From assembly GCA_025353015.1 (NCBI GenBank), contig JANXRM010000001.1, positions 1 to 48,995 of the forward strand: 48,995 nt of DNA, given 5' to 3'. Position numbers and translations under genes: made by a program. Positions within the stretch are counted from its first letter, which is position 1. Each line of letters begins with the position of its first letter. The stretch is from Hyphomicrobiales bacterium. GTDB taxonomy: Bacteria; Pseudomonadota; Alphaproteobacteria; Rhizobiales; Hyphomicrobiaceae. The notes below the pieces were generated by a model. It saw only the letters and a list, made by a program, of their open reading frames with translations, ran no database searches and was not told the DNA's origin. Positions 16,026-26,046 of the stretch are shown piece by piece.

Positions 16026-18221
16026 TCACGCCCGCAGTTTCATGTTCTTCAATGGCAGGCTGCGTATGGGTTTGCCGGTCGCGGCCGCAATCGCGTTCAT
16101 GACGGCTGGTGCCACGACGCAAATGGTTGGCTCGCCGACGCCACCCCAAAAACCGCCCGAAGGCACCAGCACCGTTTCCACGGGCGGCATTTCGGCGATT
16201 CGCAACAGTTCGTAGGTGTCGAAATTCTGCTCGACGATGCGGCCATCCTTGACAGTGCTTTCGCCATAAAGCGCCGCACTCAAGCCGTAAGCAACCGAGC
16301 CTTCGACCTGCGCCTCCACTTGCGCCGGATTGACGACATGCCCGCTGTCGAGCGCGAAGACAAGGCGGTGGACTTTCACTTTGCCGCGATCGCTGACGGA
16401 GACCTCTGCCACGGCCGCCGAATAGCTGCCATAGCCCTTGAACTGGGCGATGCCACGATGCACGCCTGACGGCAGGGGCTTACCCCAACCCGCTTTCTCG
16501 GCCACGGCGTTGAGAACACCGAGATGCTTAGGATGCTTGCCCATCAGCGCACGGCGGAATTCCAGCGGGTCTTTGCCCGCCGCTTTAGCCACTTCGTCGA
16601 TGAAGCACTCGAGATAGACCGCGTTCTGGTTGGTGTTGACGCCGCGCCACGGCCCGACCGGCACATGGCTGTTGCGCATGGCGTAGGTGATCGACAGGTT
16701 CGGCACCGTGTAGCCGATGTACGCGTCACTGGGCTCCGCGGTCAGGCCCTGGAGCTGCCGCAAATCCTTGCCGTCCTTGATCACGGACGGATTGGCGTAG
16801 GCGTTGATCGACTGTCCGGAGATCCGCATCTCGAGCGCAACGAGGCTGCCCTTGTCGTCGAGTCCCGCCGCCATCCGGCATTGCGAGATCGGCCGGTAGA
16901 AGTCATGCGTCATGTCCTCCTCGCGGCTCCAGATCATCTTGATCGGAACGCCGGGGATCTGTTTGGCGATGAGCACGGCCTGACGGACATAGTCCTGCGT
17001 GCCGCCGCGCCGGCCGAAGCCACCGCCGAGATCGTGCTTGTAGACCTCACATTTTTCAAGCGGCAGTCCCGACGCTTCGGCCGCCGCCGCCAGCGATGCT
17101 TCGCCATTTTGTGTCGGCACCCAGACTTCGGCGCGGTCGGCCGTAACTTTGGCCACGCAATTCATCGGCTCCATGCAGGCGTGTGCCAGGAACGGTGTCG
17201 CGTAGACCGCCTCGATCGTCTTGGCAGCGTCCTTCAAGGCCGCCGCAACGTCACCGTTGCGGTTGGCGCCGTTGTCGCCCTCCGCCGTGAGGCCTTCCTT
17301 CAGTGTCTCAGCGATGGTCGCGCTCGACGCCTTGGCTGCAGCGCCTTCGTCCCACGTGAACGGCAGTGCATCGAGTGCCCGCTTTGCCTGCCACCAGGTG
17401 TCCGCCACGACGGCGACGGTCGTCGCGTCGACACGAACGACGTGGCGCACGCCCGGCATGTCCTTGATCTTTGCGTCATCATAGGCTGTGAGCTTGCCAC
17501 CAAAGACAGGGCAGGCCTTGATCGCCGCGTTGAGCATGCCCGGCAGCTTGACGTCGATGGCATACACCTTGCGGCCGTCGAGCTTGTCGCCCGTATCGAG
17601 ACGCCGCAGCGGCTTGCCCGCAATCTTCCAGTCCTTCGGGTCCTTGAGCTTCATCGACTTGGGATCGGGCACGGGCAGTTTCGCCGCCGCGGCTGCAACC
17701 TTGCCATAGGTGATCGTGCGCTTGGATTTCCCGTGTGTGATGATACCCTTGTCGACGGTCAGCTCGTCGGCTGGAACGTTCCATTGGTTGGCGGCGGCTT
17801 GCAGCAGCATCGTGCGCGCAACGGCTCCACCTTGGCGGACGTATTCCTGGGAGACGCGGATACCGCGACTGCCACCGGTGCCCATTTCACCCCAGGCACG
17901 TTTCCGCGCCAGACTTTGGCCGGGTGTAATCTGCTCGGTGGTCACGTTCTTCCAGTCGCACTCGAGTTCCTCGGCAACGAGCTGCGCCAGTCCGGTGAGC
18001 GTACCCTGCCCCATTTCCGAGCGAGCGATCCGGATGACCACTTGCTCGTTTGGCCGCACCACGACCCAGACGCCGAGTTCGTCACCGGAGGCACCAATGG
18101 CCTTTTGCGCGTGTGCGAATTGTCCATCGGCACGAAGGCCGACGGCGAGACCACCGCTGGCTGCGACTGAACCGAGCAACAGGCCTCGGCGCGAGATTTT
18201 CACATTTTTTGCGATTGCCAT
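16026..18221 (-). CDS. Molybdopterin-binding subunit of xanthine-dehydrogenase-family hydroxylase (IorB-like)
   Basis: Large Mo subunit of 731 residues, of the isoquinoline 1-oxidoreductase beta type, which hydroxylates N-heterocycles or aldehydes. The N-terminus KISRRGLLLGSVAAS is a Tat signal, so the folded enzyme is exported with its partner. Family markers are SEMGQGTLTGLAQLVAEEL, EMGTGGSRG, KHDLGGGFGRRGG (Mo-cofactor loop) and the C-terminal VGEPTICVVAPAVMNAIAAA, which holds the conserved active-site Glu. There is no FAD subunit, as expected of this periplasmic subgroup, so electrons probably go to a cytochrome c. It is 12 bases after its 2Fe-2S partner. The substrate is unknown. Confidence 0.9.
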   Translation of the reverse strand: MAIAKNVKISRRGLLLGSVAASGGLAVGLRADGQFAHAQKAIGASGDELGVWVVVRPNEQVVIRIARSEMGQGTLTGLAQLVAEELECDWKNVTTEQITPGQSLARKRAWGEMGTGGSRGIRVSQEYVRQGGAVARTMLLQAAANQWNVPADELTVDKGIITHGKSKRTITYGKVAAAAAKLPVPDPKSMKLKDPKDWKIAGKPLRRLDTGDKLDGRKVYAIDVKLPGMLNAAIKACPVFGGKLTAYDDAKIKDMPGVRHVVRVDATTVAVVADTWWQAKRALDALPFTWDEGAAAKASSATIAETLKEGLTAEGDNGANRNGDVAAALKDAAKTIEAVYATPFLAHACMEPMNCVAKVTADRAEVWVPTQNGEASLAAAAEASGLPLEKCEVYKHDLGGGFGRRGGTQDYVRQAVLIAKQIPGVPIKMIWSREEDMTHDFYRPISQCRMAAGLDDKGSLVALEMRISGQSINAYANPSVIKDGKDLRQLQGLTAEPSDAYIGYTVPNLSITYAMRNSHVPVGPWRGVNTNQNAVYLECFIDEVAKAAGKDPLEFRRALMGKHPKHLGVLNAVAEKAGWGKPLPSGVHRGIAQFKGYGSYSAAVAEVSVSDRGKVKVHRLVFALDSGHVVNPAQVEAQVEGSVAYGLSAALYGESTVKDGRIVEQNFDTYELLRIAEMPPVETVLVPSGGFWGGVGEPTICVVAPAVMNAIAAATGKPIRSLPLKNMKLRA

Positions 18222-18233
18222 GGTTCTCGACCC

Positions 18234-18710
<477 letters not shown>

Positions 18711-18734
18711 ACGGTTGCTCCTCGATGAGGCCCA

Positions 18735-18863
18735 GTCCTTAGAGTTCGACGTCCTTAGAGTTCGACGTCCCTGACTTTCGATCACACACCAAGATGCCGG
18801 GCTGTGTTGGTCACGAATGTGTGATCGCGACCGGGTCAACGAAACGACTGGGTCAACGAAACG
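18735..18863. repeat. Repeat-rich leader upstream of the 2Fe-2S subunit gene
   Basis: Three structures share 130 bases. First, GTCCTTAGAGTTCGAC twice in tandem (18735-18750 and 18751-18766). Second, a 10-bp perfect inverted repeat CGATCACACA (18779-18788) and TGTGTGATCG (18818-18827), with a smaller nested pair ACCAA/TTGGT. Third, GGGTCAACGAAACG twice (18833-18846 and 18850-18863). They lie 25-153 bases before the start of the hydroxylase gene, where a promoter and operator are expected. No regulator gene is adjacent. Confidence 0.6.
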
Positions 18864-18928
18864 GTGTCACACGGCAGCCCAAAAAACCGGCAAAACGCCG
18901 AGCGCTCTGCTGTAACCGCTGTCCGCTT

Positions 18929-19735
18929 CTACCGTTTCCAGCCGATCCAATCGCAGATCGCATCGCCCATGATCAGCTTCTTGTCGGCGGCCGGAATCCA
19001 GTCGATCTCCTGGAAATGCGTAACACACTGCTTCCAGGAACATGGCATCTTGGTGATGTCGGTCCCCCAGAACAGCCGCTGCGGGCCGAACGCGTCGTAC
19101 ATGGCCCGGTAGTGCGAGTGCAGGCTTTTGAACGGGTAGGGATCGTCGGCATAGAACGGGCCGCCGGTCAGCTTGACGGCCACGTTCGGCAGCGTCGCGA
19201 GCGCCGTCAATTCCCCCATCTTCGGGAACGCTGCGTTGCCCTTGGCACCGCGCACCGCGCCCATATGGTCGACCATCAGCTTGAGGTCCGGGTGACGGCG
19301 CGCGATATCGCCGAGCAGCGGTAGCCAATCGCCGGCCAGCAGCGCCACCGGGATCTGGGCTTTCTCGGCAGCCGGCCAGAGCCAATCCAGCGTGCCGTCC
19401 ATCGGCCATTTCTGGTTGTACGGCTTGTTGAAATAGAGCCTCATGCCGAGCATGCCCGGCCGTTGCTTCCACGTCGGGATCAGCGCGCGCGTTTCCGGCT
19501 TTTCGACCGGTGGATAGCCGAGAATTGCGAACCGCTTCGGATAGGCCAGCACAGCTTCGACCGCCTGCTCGTTGGAGTCGGGGTCCCAACTGGCCGGCGG
19601 GTGCAGGATCGCCCCGTCGATACCGGCCGCATCCATGCCGCGGATCGCTTCCTCGGCGAGATACGGCCGCGCCAGATGCGGCGGCGACGCGGTACCCTTG
19701 CGCCAGAGATGCACCTGCGCGTCGATGATCGGCAT
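18929..19735 (-). CDS. Amidohydrolase (amidohydrolase-2 family)
   Basis: Cytoplasmic metal-dependent hydrolase or decarboxylase of 268 residues with a TIM-barrel fold. The first metal motif is IIDAQVHLW (residues 3-11), with a changed spacing from the usual HxH. Later markers are MVDHMGAV, with a ligand-type His, and LFWGTDITKMP, which holds the conserved Asp at the end of strand 8. This family cleaves lactones or C-C bonds in aromatic catabolism. Immediately downstream are the hydroxylase subunits, which fits a route starting from an aromatic or heterocyclic ring, but the link is inferred. The stop is 218 bases before the 2Fe-2S gene. Confidence 0.85.
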   Translation of the reverse strand: MPIIDAQVHLWRKGTASPPHLARPYLAEEAIRGMDAAGIDGAILHPPASWDPDSNEQAVEAVLAYPKRFAILGYPPVEKPETRALIPTWKQRPGMLGMRLYFNKPYNQKWPMDGTLDWLWPAAEKAQIPVALLAGDWLPLLGDIARRHPDLKLMVDHMGAVRGAKGNAAFPKMGELTALATLPNVAVKLTGGPFYADDPYPFKSLHSHYRAMYDAFGPQRLFWGTDITKMPCSWKQCVTHFQEIDWIPAADKKLIMGDAICDWIGWKR

Positions 19736-20090
19736 TCGATGTCTCCGCTAGAGGGCTGATGGTAAGGGGGAGTGTGCTGCAACCACGAGGGCCAACGCAA
19801 TCAGAGACTAACGCCATCTTCGCCGCGCACCGCCGCCCGGCGATGCAAGCCAAACAGCGGCGATGTTATCCCCACGGCCGCTAACCGGTGCATAGTCCTC
19901 CAACTGAAGGCGGCTCCCAGCGTTATGGGGCTGCCCATTCCAGAGAGTGGTAAAATTGCAACAAACATGGCGTCAAATGATGATTTCGAAGCAGATAATC
20001 CGTTGCATCCGAACCGATAACGTGTACGTTTGCAAATTGTAGGTGTAAACGTTGCACTCAAATTGCAGTTTACGTTATTGAGGGGCCCCC
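19736..20090. other. Divergent intergenic region before the autotransporter
   Basis: About 355 bases between the amidohydrolase (leftward) and autotransporter (rightward) starts. No gene-like frame is present. The part nearest the autotransporter is AT-richer than the rest of the window and carries an inverted repeat listed separately. Both promoters should lie here. Confidence 0.4.
20045..20073. promoter_or_regulatory. Imperfect inverted repeat before the autotransporter
   Basis: GTAAACG-TTGCA and TTGCA-GTTTAC face each other around a short spacer and end 17 bases before the ATG at 20091. A related half (ACGTTTGCAAAT) lies about 20 bases further up. This could be an operator or an mRNA hairpin near the start codon. 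No regulator gene is adjacent. Confidence 0.35.
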
Positions 20091-23000
20091 ATGTCGCGAT
20101 CCATTTCTGGCCGCGCCTCGCTTGTCAGTCACACCATTGTCGGCCACACGATTGTCAGTCACCCAGGCGAACGGCCGGCGCCGCGGGCGTCAATGGGCAT
20201 GCTGGCGCGCTGTCTCGGCAATGTGGCCGTTAGTCTCGCTCTGTCCTTGGCCCTGATGGGCACCCCCGCGTCGGCGCAGGATGGCTCCCTCGATATCTAC
20301 CCGGCTTGGCGCTCTGCCGCCGTCAATGGCGTGATTTCTGAAACCGACATCCGCGGCTTACTTTCGGCCAAGTTTGGCGCAAATGGCCCTTCCCCGACTG
20401 AAGTTGCCGGCCTTCTCGACGCGGTCACGGCCAACGGCGGCAAGGTGGGCACCGGCTATAACATCGACAAGCTGATCACAACGGTTATCGGCTTCGACAG
20501 TGCCGGCATTCTGGCGGAAAATGCGACGCCACCGGCGTCCGCCAATGGTTCGCCGAGCGCCACCCCCGACCAGATCAAGGCGGCACTGCCTTCCGGCCTC
20601 AATCCAACCGAAGTGGCCAATTTCATCGCCAGCCTTCCGATGACCAACGGCGTCGTACTTTTGAGCGATGCCCAGGCCGCAATCAAGGCGTTTGTGTTGG
20701 CAGGCCACACTGGACTTGGCGAGACCGGACAGCACGGCGGCTACGGCGAGGTTGTGACCAACAATGGCGGTAACACCCAGACCGGCGGCACCGGTTCAGG
20801 CGGAACCCAGACCGGCGGCACCGGTTCAGGCGGAACCCAGACCGGCGGCACCGGCACAGGTGGAACGCAAACTGGCGGCACCGGCACAGGCGGAACCCAG
20901 ACCGGCGGCACCGGTACAGGCGGAACCCAGACCGGCGGCAATAGCGGTCAGTCGTCCTGCACATCCAACACGAGTTATATGTCCTGCCGAACACCCGTGA
21001 CGAACGCCCTGTTCGTCAATGTCTATGGTGCGGGCGCGCCAGCCTTCCAGAATGATCAAGCGGTTTCGACCGCCGGGACGCAGCAGCCTGGGATCGTCGT
21101 GCTCAACGGCAACTACGATGTTATCTTCAAGAACACGGCGCAGATCAAGACCACGGGGGATATGTCGAACGGCATCAATGTGTTCGGCGTCAATGGCGCG
21201 ATCTCGTTAGAAAATACGGCAGCAATCACCACGTCTGGCTTTCAGTCCCAGGGCTTGACGGTCAACGGCGGAGCGGCTGCACCGGGCGCGACCTATGGCG
21301 ATGTGTCGGTGCGCAATTCAGGCGCGATTTCCACATCGGGCGACCAATCGACCGGCATCACCGTTTCACAGGTCGGCGGCAACGTCATTGTCGTCAACAG
21401 TGGCGTGATCACAGCAACCGGCGCCGGCGCAAGCGGTATCCAGGCTCGCAGTAGCGGCAACGCAGCCCCATCATTTGACGTAACGACAGGCCAATGGATT
21501 ACCTCGAACGTCGTCGGAGGTAGTGTATCGGTCAACAATTCAGGCGCTATCACGATCGGCGGAGAGCAGGCGACCGCCATCTTCGGGCAAAGCGCCGCGG
21601 GGAAGTTGACGATCGAGAATTCGGCGACGCTGACCATTCTCAGTAAGAACTACGGCGTCGGTATTGGCGCGGTCAGTGGGCAGCCGGGCGCGCAGTTTGT
21701 GTCCGACGGACAACCGGTTGTCATCCCGGCGGTTGCCGGCGGTGACATCGGCGTCAAGAACAGCGGCGCGATTCAAGTGTCGGGCAACAAAAGCGTCGGC
21801 ATCATTGCGGATAGCCTCGGCGGCAACGTTGCCATCAACAACAGCGGCACAATCGAACTGCGCGGCAGCATGGCGTCCGCAATCCAGTCCAACACCGACG
21901 TCGGCACCGCGTCCGTCATCAATTCAGGCGCGTTGAAGCTCGGTGCTGGCGCCAGCAACAGGGGCATCGGTGCAGGTTCCGGCGACGAGCAGAACGGCCA
22001 TGCCGGCGGCTCAATGTCGATAAACAACAGCGGCGCCGTCACGGGCAGCGGCGATGGGCAATACGGTTTGCGGGCGGTCGGTGCCGGCAGCATCACGATC
22101 CTGTCGAGCGGTGCCATTTCTCTGTTCGGTGCCGATGCGAAGGGCATCGACGGCAGTGCGTTCGGGACAGGCCTGACGACGACGATCACCAGCAATGCCG
22201 CGATCACCATGGGCGGCGCCGGCTCTGTCGGCATCTGGGGCTACAACAACAGCTCTGGGCTGACGATGACCTCGACCAAGGACATCATCGCCAACGCTGC
22301 CAACTCCTACGGCATTGCGGCGATCGGTTTTGAAGGCGCAAGCATCACCATCAATATCGATGGTGGTAAAGTCAGCGGCGGTTCCGGCAGCGCGGCGTTC
22401 GGCGTCGGGCAAAGCGCGACCGACGACAAAGCATTGCACGGCTCGGCGGGTATCCTCGTCCTGGGTGGTGGTAACAATGTGATCACCAACAAGGGGTTGA
22501 TCACCGCGGCGAACGGTCAGGCGATTTCGATCGTCAGCGGAACATATAGCTACACCAGCACCAATCCTGAGACACAGCAAACGTCGGTCAAGCAGGTTGT
22601 TATCCCGATCGGCAACAACAAGCTGTTGAACTACGCCGATATCGCCGGCCGCATCACGATGGGCAATGGCAACGACCAGATCTTCAACTCGGGCAAGATC
22701 ACCGGCGACATCGCGCTCGGCGGTGGCACGACAGCCGTCGGCAACCTGAAGGGCGGCACCATCGCGGGTAACATAACCTCCGTCGAAAAGAGTGCCGTCG
22801 CCATCGCGAACTCCGGCACGTTCACCGGGAACGTCAATCTCGGTGCCGGTGGCAAAAACGGCATCGAGAACCTTGACGGTGGCACGATCAATTCCCTTGC
22901 CAGCATCTATCTCGGCCAGGGCAATTCGTTCACGAACGCCGGCACGTTGTCGCCGGGCGGCGTGGGCGTCATCCAGTCGACCACCATCACCGGCAACTTC

Positions 23001-24446
23001 ATTCAGACCACCACAGGCCGGCTCGTTGTCGACATCAACGGTGCGACCAACAAGTCTGACCAGCTGACCGTGACAGGCACGGCCAAGCTCGCCGGCTCGG
23101 TGATCGTCAACGTGATGGACTTTTCCCAGGTTGTGAAGAGCGAATACAAGATCGTCACGGCAGCCGGCGGCGTCACCACCAACGGCCTGGGATCAACCCC
23201 CTATTCCGCCGCCGACACGGTGGGCTACAAGTTCGGCACGGATGTGCGCGGCGGCACCGACCTCATTCTGACGGCCCAGAAGCAGAGCGATCTCGCCACC
23301 ATCGCAAATTCGGGCGCGCAAGCGGTCGGCGCAACAGCAGGCTCGTCGCAAAGCGCGAACCTCGGCCAAGTCGGCGGCGCACTGGCGCAGGCGGAGAACG
23401 CGGGTAACGCCGCGCTGCAACCCCTCGTCAATGCGATACGCTTGCAATCCGATCCGAAGGCGGCAGCCGACACGCTCAACCGCCTTATCCCGCAAAATCA
23501 GGGCGGGCAATCGAGCAGCACCACCAACTCAGGCCAGGCCTTCGGCAATGCCATGCTCAGCTGTACCGAGCGGAAGGGCGAGTACGCCTATACGCAGGAA
23601 GGCCAGTGCTACTACGCCAAGGCAACTGTCCGCAGGCTCGACCGTGAGGCGACGAGTGATGGCGCCGGCGTCAAGGAAGATGGCGTCGAATTCATGGGCG
23701 GCGTGCAAGTTGCACTCTGGAATCAGGTCCGCCTCGGCTTCGCTCTCGGCTACGAGAGCACATCATCGAAGAGCTTCGATCAGAACCAGCAACTGGGCGC
23801 GACGACCGGCGCTCGGACTCACGCCGGTGTCGTGATCAAGGACCAGTGGGGCCCGATCAACGCCTACCTGAACCTCGGCGGCAGCTTTGGCAGCTACGAC
23901 CACAAGCGCTTCGTCAATCTGGCTGGCATCGGCCAAACCGCGACAGCGTCGCAGGACGTTTTCTCAGGCATTAACCGGTTGCGCTTCAGCTACCTGTCGG
24001 ACATGGGGCCGTGGTACTTCAAGCCGCTGATCGACATCGGTGCGACCTACATCAACGCCGAAGGTTTCACCGAGCAAAACGCTGGCGCCGCCAACCTGCG
24101 CGTCAACGGCTACGACAAGTGGATGTTCAGCGTCATGCCGGGCATCGAGCTTGGCGGCCAGATGCGTGATAGCCGTGACACGATCTATCGCCCCTATGTC
24201 CGCCTTGGCGCTACGTTCTTCGACAACCAGACGTACAACATCACCGCTAACTTCGATGGAGCGGCAACCGGCCTCGCCCCATTCATCGTCACCAGCAAGC
24301 TCGACACCATCTTCGCCGACGTGGAGGTGGGCGTGCATATTCTGACGACCAGCGGCTTCAATATACGCCTGGATTACGAAGGCCGCTTCGGCGAGCACAG
24401 CATGCAGAACGCCGGCACACTCAAGGCGAGCATCCCGCTGCAGTAA
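20091..24446 (+). CDS. Autotransporter with beta-barrel domain (type V secretion)
   Basis: A 1451-residue surface protein. An extended signal peptide ends near residue 63 (LALSLALMGTPASAQ). An N-terminal globular part of about 150 residues is followed by a Gly/Thr/Gln linker of 10-residue repeats (about 229-285). A long right-handed beta-helix-type passenger follows, with many NSGAI-type turns at roughly 20-60 residue spacing. An alpha-helical or linker segment (about 1070-1150) then leads to a C-terminal barrel of about 280 residues with LGFALGYES and DYEGRFGEH strands. The last residues IPLQ lack the usual aromatic terminus. ATGs at 20193 and 20199 would give a normal-length signal. Adhesion or biofilm is likely; the role is unproven. 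Confidence 0.92.
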   Translation: MSRSISGRASLVSHTIVGHTIVSHPGERPAPRASMGMLARCLGNVAVSLALSLALMGTPASAQDGSLDIYPAWRSAAVNGVISETDIRGLLSAKFGANGPSPTEVAGLLDAVTANGGKVGTGYNIDKLITTVIGFDSAGILAENATPPASANGSPSATPDQIKAALPSGLNPTEVANFIASLPMTNGVVLLSDAQAAIKAFVLAGHTGLGETGQHGGYGEVVTNNGGNTQTGGTGSGGTQTGGTGSGGTQTGGTGTGGTQTGGTGTGGTQTGGTGTGGTQTGGNSGQSSCTSNTSYMSCRTPVTNALFVNVYGAGAPAFQNDQAVSTAGTQQPGIVVLNGNYDVIFKNTAQIKTTGDMSNGINVFGVNGAISLENTAAITTSGFQSQGLTVNGGAAAPGATYGDVSVRNSGAISTSGDQSTGITVSQVGGNVIVVNSGVITATGAGASGIQARSSGNAAPSFDVTTGQWITSNVVGGSVSVNNSGAITIGGEQATAIFGQSAAGKLTIENSATLTILSKNYGVGIGAVSGQPGAQFVSDGQPVVIPAVAGGDIGVKNSGAIQVSGNKSVGIIADSLGGNVAINNSGTIELRGSMASAIQSNTDVGTASVINSGALKLGAGASNRGIGAGSGDEQNGHAGGSMSINNSGAVTGSGDGQYGLRAVGAGSITILSSGAISLFGADAKGIDGSAFGTGLTTTITSNAAITMGGAGSVGIWGYNNSSGLTMTSTKDIIANAANSYGIAAIGFEGASITINIDGGKVSGGSGSAAFGVGQSATDDKALHGSAGILVLGGGNNVITNKGLITAANGQAISIVSGTYSYTSTNPETQQTSVKQVVIPIGNNKLLNYADIAGRITMGNGNDQIFNSGKITGDIALGGGTTAVGNLKGGTIAGNITSVEKSAVAIANSGTFTGNVNLGAGGKNGIENLDGGTINSLASIYLGQGNSFTNAGTLSPGGVGVIQSTTITGNFIQTTTGRLVVDINGATNKSDQLTVTGTAKLAGSVIVNVMDFSQVVKSEYKIVTAAGGVTTNGLGSTPYSAADTVGYKFGTDVRGGTDLILTAQKQSDLATIANSGAQAVGATAGSSQSANLGQVGGALAQAENAGNAALQPLVNAIRLQSDPKAAADTLNRLIPQNQGGQSSSTTNSGQAFGNAMLSCTERKGEYAYTQEGQCYYAKATVRRLDREATSDGAGVKEDGVEFMGGVQVALWNQVRLGFALGYESTSSKSFDQNQQLGATTGARTHAGVVIKDQWGPINAYLNLGGSFGSYDHKRFVNLAGIGQTATASQDVFSGINRLRFSYLSDMGPWYFKPLIDIGATYINAEGFTEQNAGAANLRVNGYDKWMFSVMPGIELGGQMRDSRDTIYRPYVRLGATFFDNQTYNITANFDGAATGLAPFIVTSKLDTIFADVEVGVHILTTSGFNIRLDYEGRFGEHSMQNAGTLKASIPLQ
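20775..20940 (+). repeat. 30-bp tandem repeat in the autotransporter linker
   Basis: Five full 30-bp units (20775-20924) and a partial sixth encode the ten-residue motif TQTGGTGSGG or TQTGGTGTGG. The first two units are identical; later ones differ at a few third positions. The frame is kept, so changes in copy number would only lengthen or shorten a flexible linker between the N-terminal region and the beta-helix. Confidence 0.93.
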
Positions 24447-24730
24447 CAGGCTGTTTTGCAAGAGCGGTTTTTGGCGAAGGCTGTCGGGACCAAACCTGTG
24501 TCGCTGCTGCTGCACCTTTAGCCTGTCGCTGACGAAGCGCTAGCTCAGGCCGGCACGTCCATCGCCCTGCGACCGTGCGACGGTGCTGCGACCGGTCGGT
24601 AAAAAGTTTGCGACTTTACATTCCCCGCCAGACACGCTCGATATTTTCTACGCCACGCGCCGGTATTGCGGCATGGTGCAGGCGTGAGCGTTGCGCTCGT
24701 CAAATGCGTTCCTTCCCGTGGGGGCTCCAA
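24447..24730. other. Intergenic region between autotransporter and cytochrome/propeller gene
   Basis: 284 bases with no gene-like frame on either strand. I saw no hairpin followed by a T-run after the autotransporter stop, so no terminator is called. Confidence 0.35.
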
Positions 24731-25957
24731 ATGAATGCGCCGTGGCTATCTGGTTTACGCTTCACTTTGCTGGCAACGAGTCTCACCATTCCCGCCCTGG
24801 CCTCAGCGCAGGACCTGCCCGACGGCGCCGGCAAGGCGACTGTCGCCCGCCTTTGCGGCGCCTGCCACGACGTCAATCGCGTTCGGGCCGGTTATACGCC
24901 CGAGGGCTGGCGCACCGTCATGCGCATGATGATGAACGCCGAAATACCTGTGCCACCAGATCAGTGGGACACCGTCACCGGCTATCTGGCAAAAAATTTT
25001 CCGGAACGGCCCCGCCCGCCGGCGAAGATCATCGCTGGCCCGGTTCAGGCGGCGATCAAGCTGTGGCCCGTGCCGACGCCCGGTTCGCGCCCGCATGATC
25101 CTCTCGCCACGCGCGACGGCAAAATCTGGTGGACGGGCCAGCTCTCGAACCGCCTCGGCTGGGTCGATCCAAAAACCGGCGCCATGAAAGAATTCACGCT
25201 CAAGACGCCCATGACAGGCCCGCACGGTCTCGTCGAGGACAAGGACGGCAACATCTGGTTCACCGGCAACCACATCGGTATCATTGGCAGACTCGACCCG
25301 AAAACCGGCGCGGTCACCGAATACCCGACCACCTCGAAAGACCCGCACACGCTGATCTTCGACAAAACCGGCACGCTGTGGTTCACGGCACAGAATGCCA
25401 ATACCATCAGCCGCCTCGATCCGAAAACGGGAGCAATCGTGGTGCTGGCCCCGCCCACGCCCGGCTCGCGCCCCTACGGCATGGCGATCAATTCCAAAAA
25501 CGAGCTGTTCGTCGTTCTGTTCGGCACGAACAAGATCGCGCGCATCGACACCGCAACGAATGCAATCAAGGAATACCTGCTGCCGAATGCCGCCTCGCGT
25601 CCGCGCCGCCTCGCCATCGCGCCCGACGACACCGTTTGGTACGCCGATTTTAGCCGCGGCTACCTCGGTCGCCTCAACCCGGTGACGGGTGAGGTCAAGG
25701 AATGGCTGTCACCCTCCGGCGAGAAATCCGCGCCCTACGGCATCGTCTGGACAAAAGGCGCGCTCTGGTACAACGAATCCTTTGCCAAACCGAACACCAT
25801 CGTCCGCTTCGATCCGAAATCCGAGGCCTTTCAGAGTTGGGCACTCCCGGGCTCCCTTGGCGGCGATATCGTGCGCAATATGGATGTGGCGCCGGACGGC
25901 AATCCTGTAACCGCCAACAGCCTCTCGAACGAGGTTGGCCTGGTCGAGATCAAGTGA
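24731..25957 (+). CDS. Cytochrome c domain fused to a virginiamycin-B-lyase-like beta-propeller
   Basis: Exported protein of 408 residues. A signal peptide (LLATSLTIPALASAQ) is followed by a small cytochrome c domain with one haem motif CGACH near residues 46-50 and a possible Met ligand in the Met-rich helix MRMMMNAEIP. A propeller of at least six blades fills the rest. Its repeats begin with IWWTGQLSNRLGWVDPKTG and recur as IWFTGN, LWFTAQ and VWYADF, each followed by DPKTGA-like turns. That is the Vgb/Vgb-like pattern, but I could not confirm the Mg and catalytic residues, so streptogramin lyase activity is doubtful. A redox or sensor role is as likely. I chose the ATG at 24731. Confidence 0.83.
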   Translation: MNAPWLSGLRFTLLATSLTIPALASAQDLPDGAGKATVARLCGACHDVNRVRAGYTPEGWRTVMRMMMNAEIPVPPDQWDTVTGYLAKNFPERPRPPAKIIAGPVQAAIKLWPVPTPGSRPHDPLATRDGKIWWTGQLSNRLGWVDPKTGAMKEFTLKTPMTGPHGLVEDKDGNIWFTGNHIGIIGRLDPKTGAVTEYPTTSKDPHTLIFDKTGTLWFTAQNANTISRLDPKTGAIVVLAPPTPGSRPYGMAINSKNELFVVLFGTNKIARIDTATNAIKEYLLPNAASRPRRLAIAPDDTVWYADFSRGYLGRLNPVTGEVKEWLSPSGEKSAPYGIVWTKGALWYNESFAKPNTIVRFDPKSEAFQSWALPGSLGGDIVRNMDVAPDGNPVTANSLSNEVGLVEIK

Positions 25958-26046
25958 TTGCGCAGCGGCGCCCACGACATCTGTCCGGGAACTGAACTGC
26001 ATGGGATCGACAACGATTAGGCGACAAGCCGGTCAAACACACCAAA

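Noticed and set aside
16524-18170. Long plus-strand frame of 548 residues
   Set aside because: It lies antisense to the Mo subunit gene, whose protein has clear family motifs and a Tat signal. The frame is an expected shadow in GC-rich DNA.
20683-20994. Minus-strand frames rich in Cys/Arg or Pro/Val repeats
   Set aside because: They are antisense reads of the autotransporter's Gly/Thr linker repeat.
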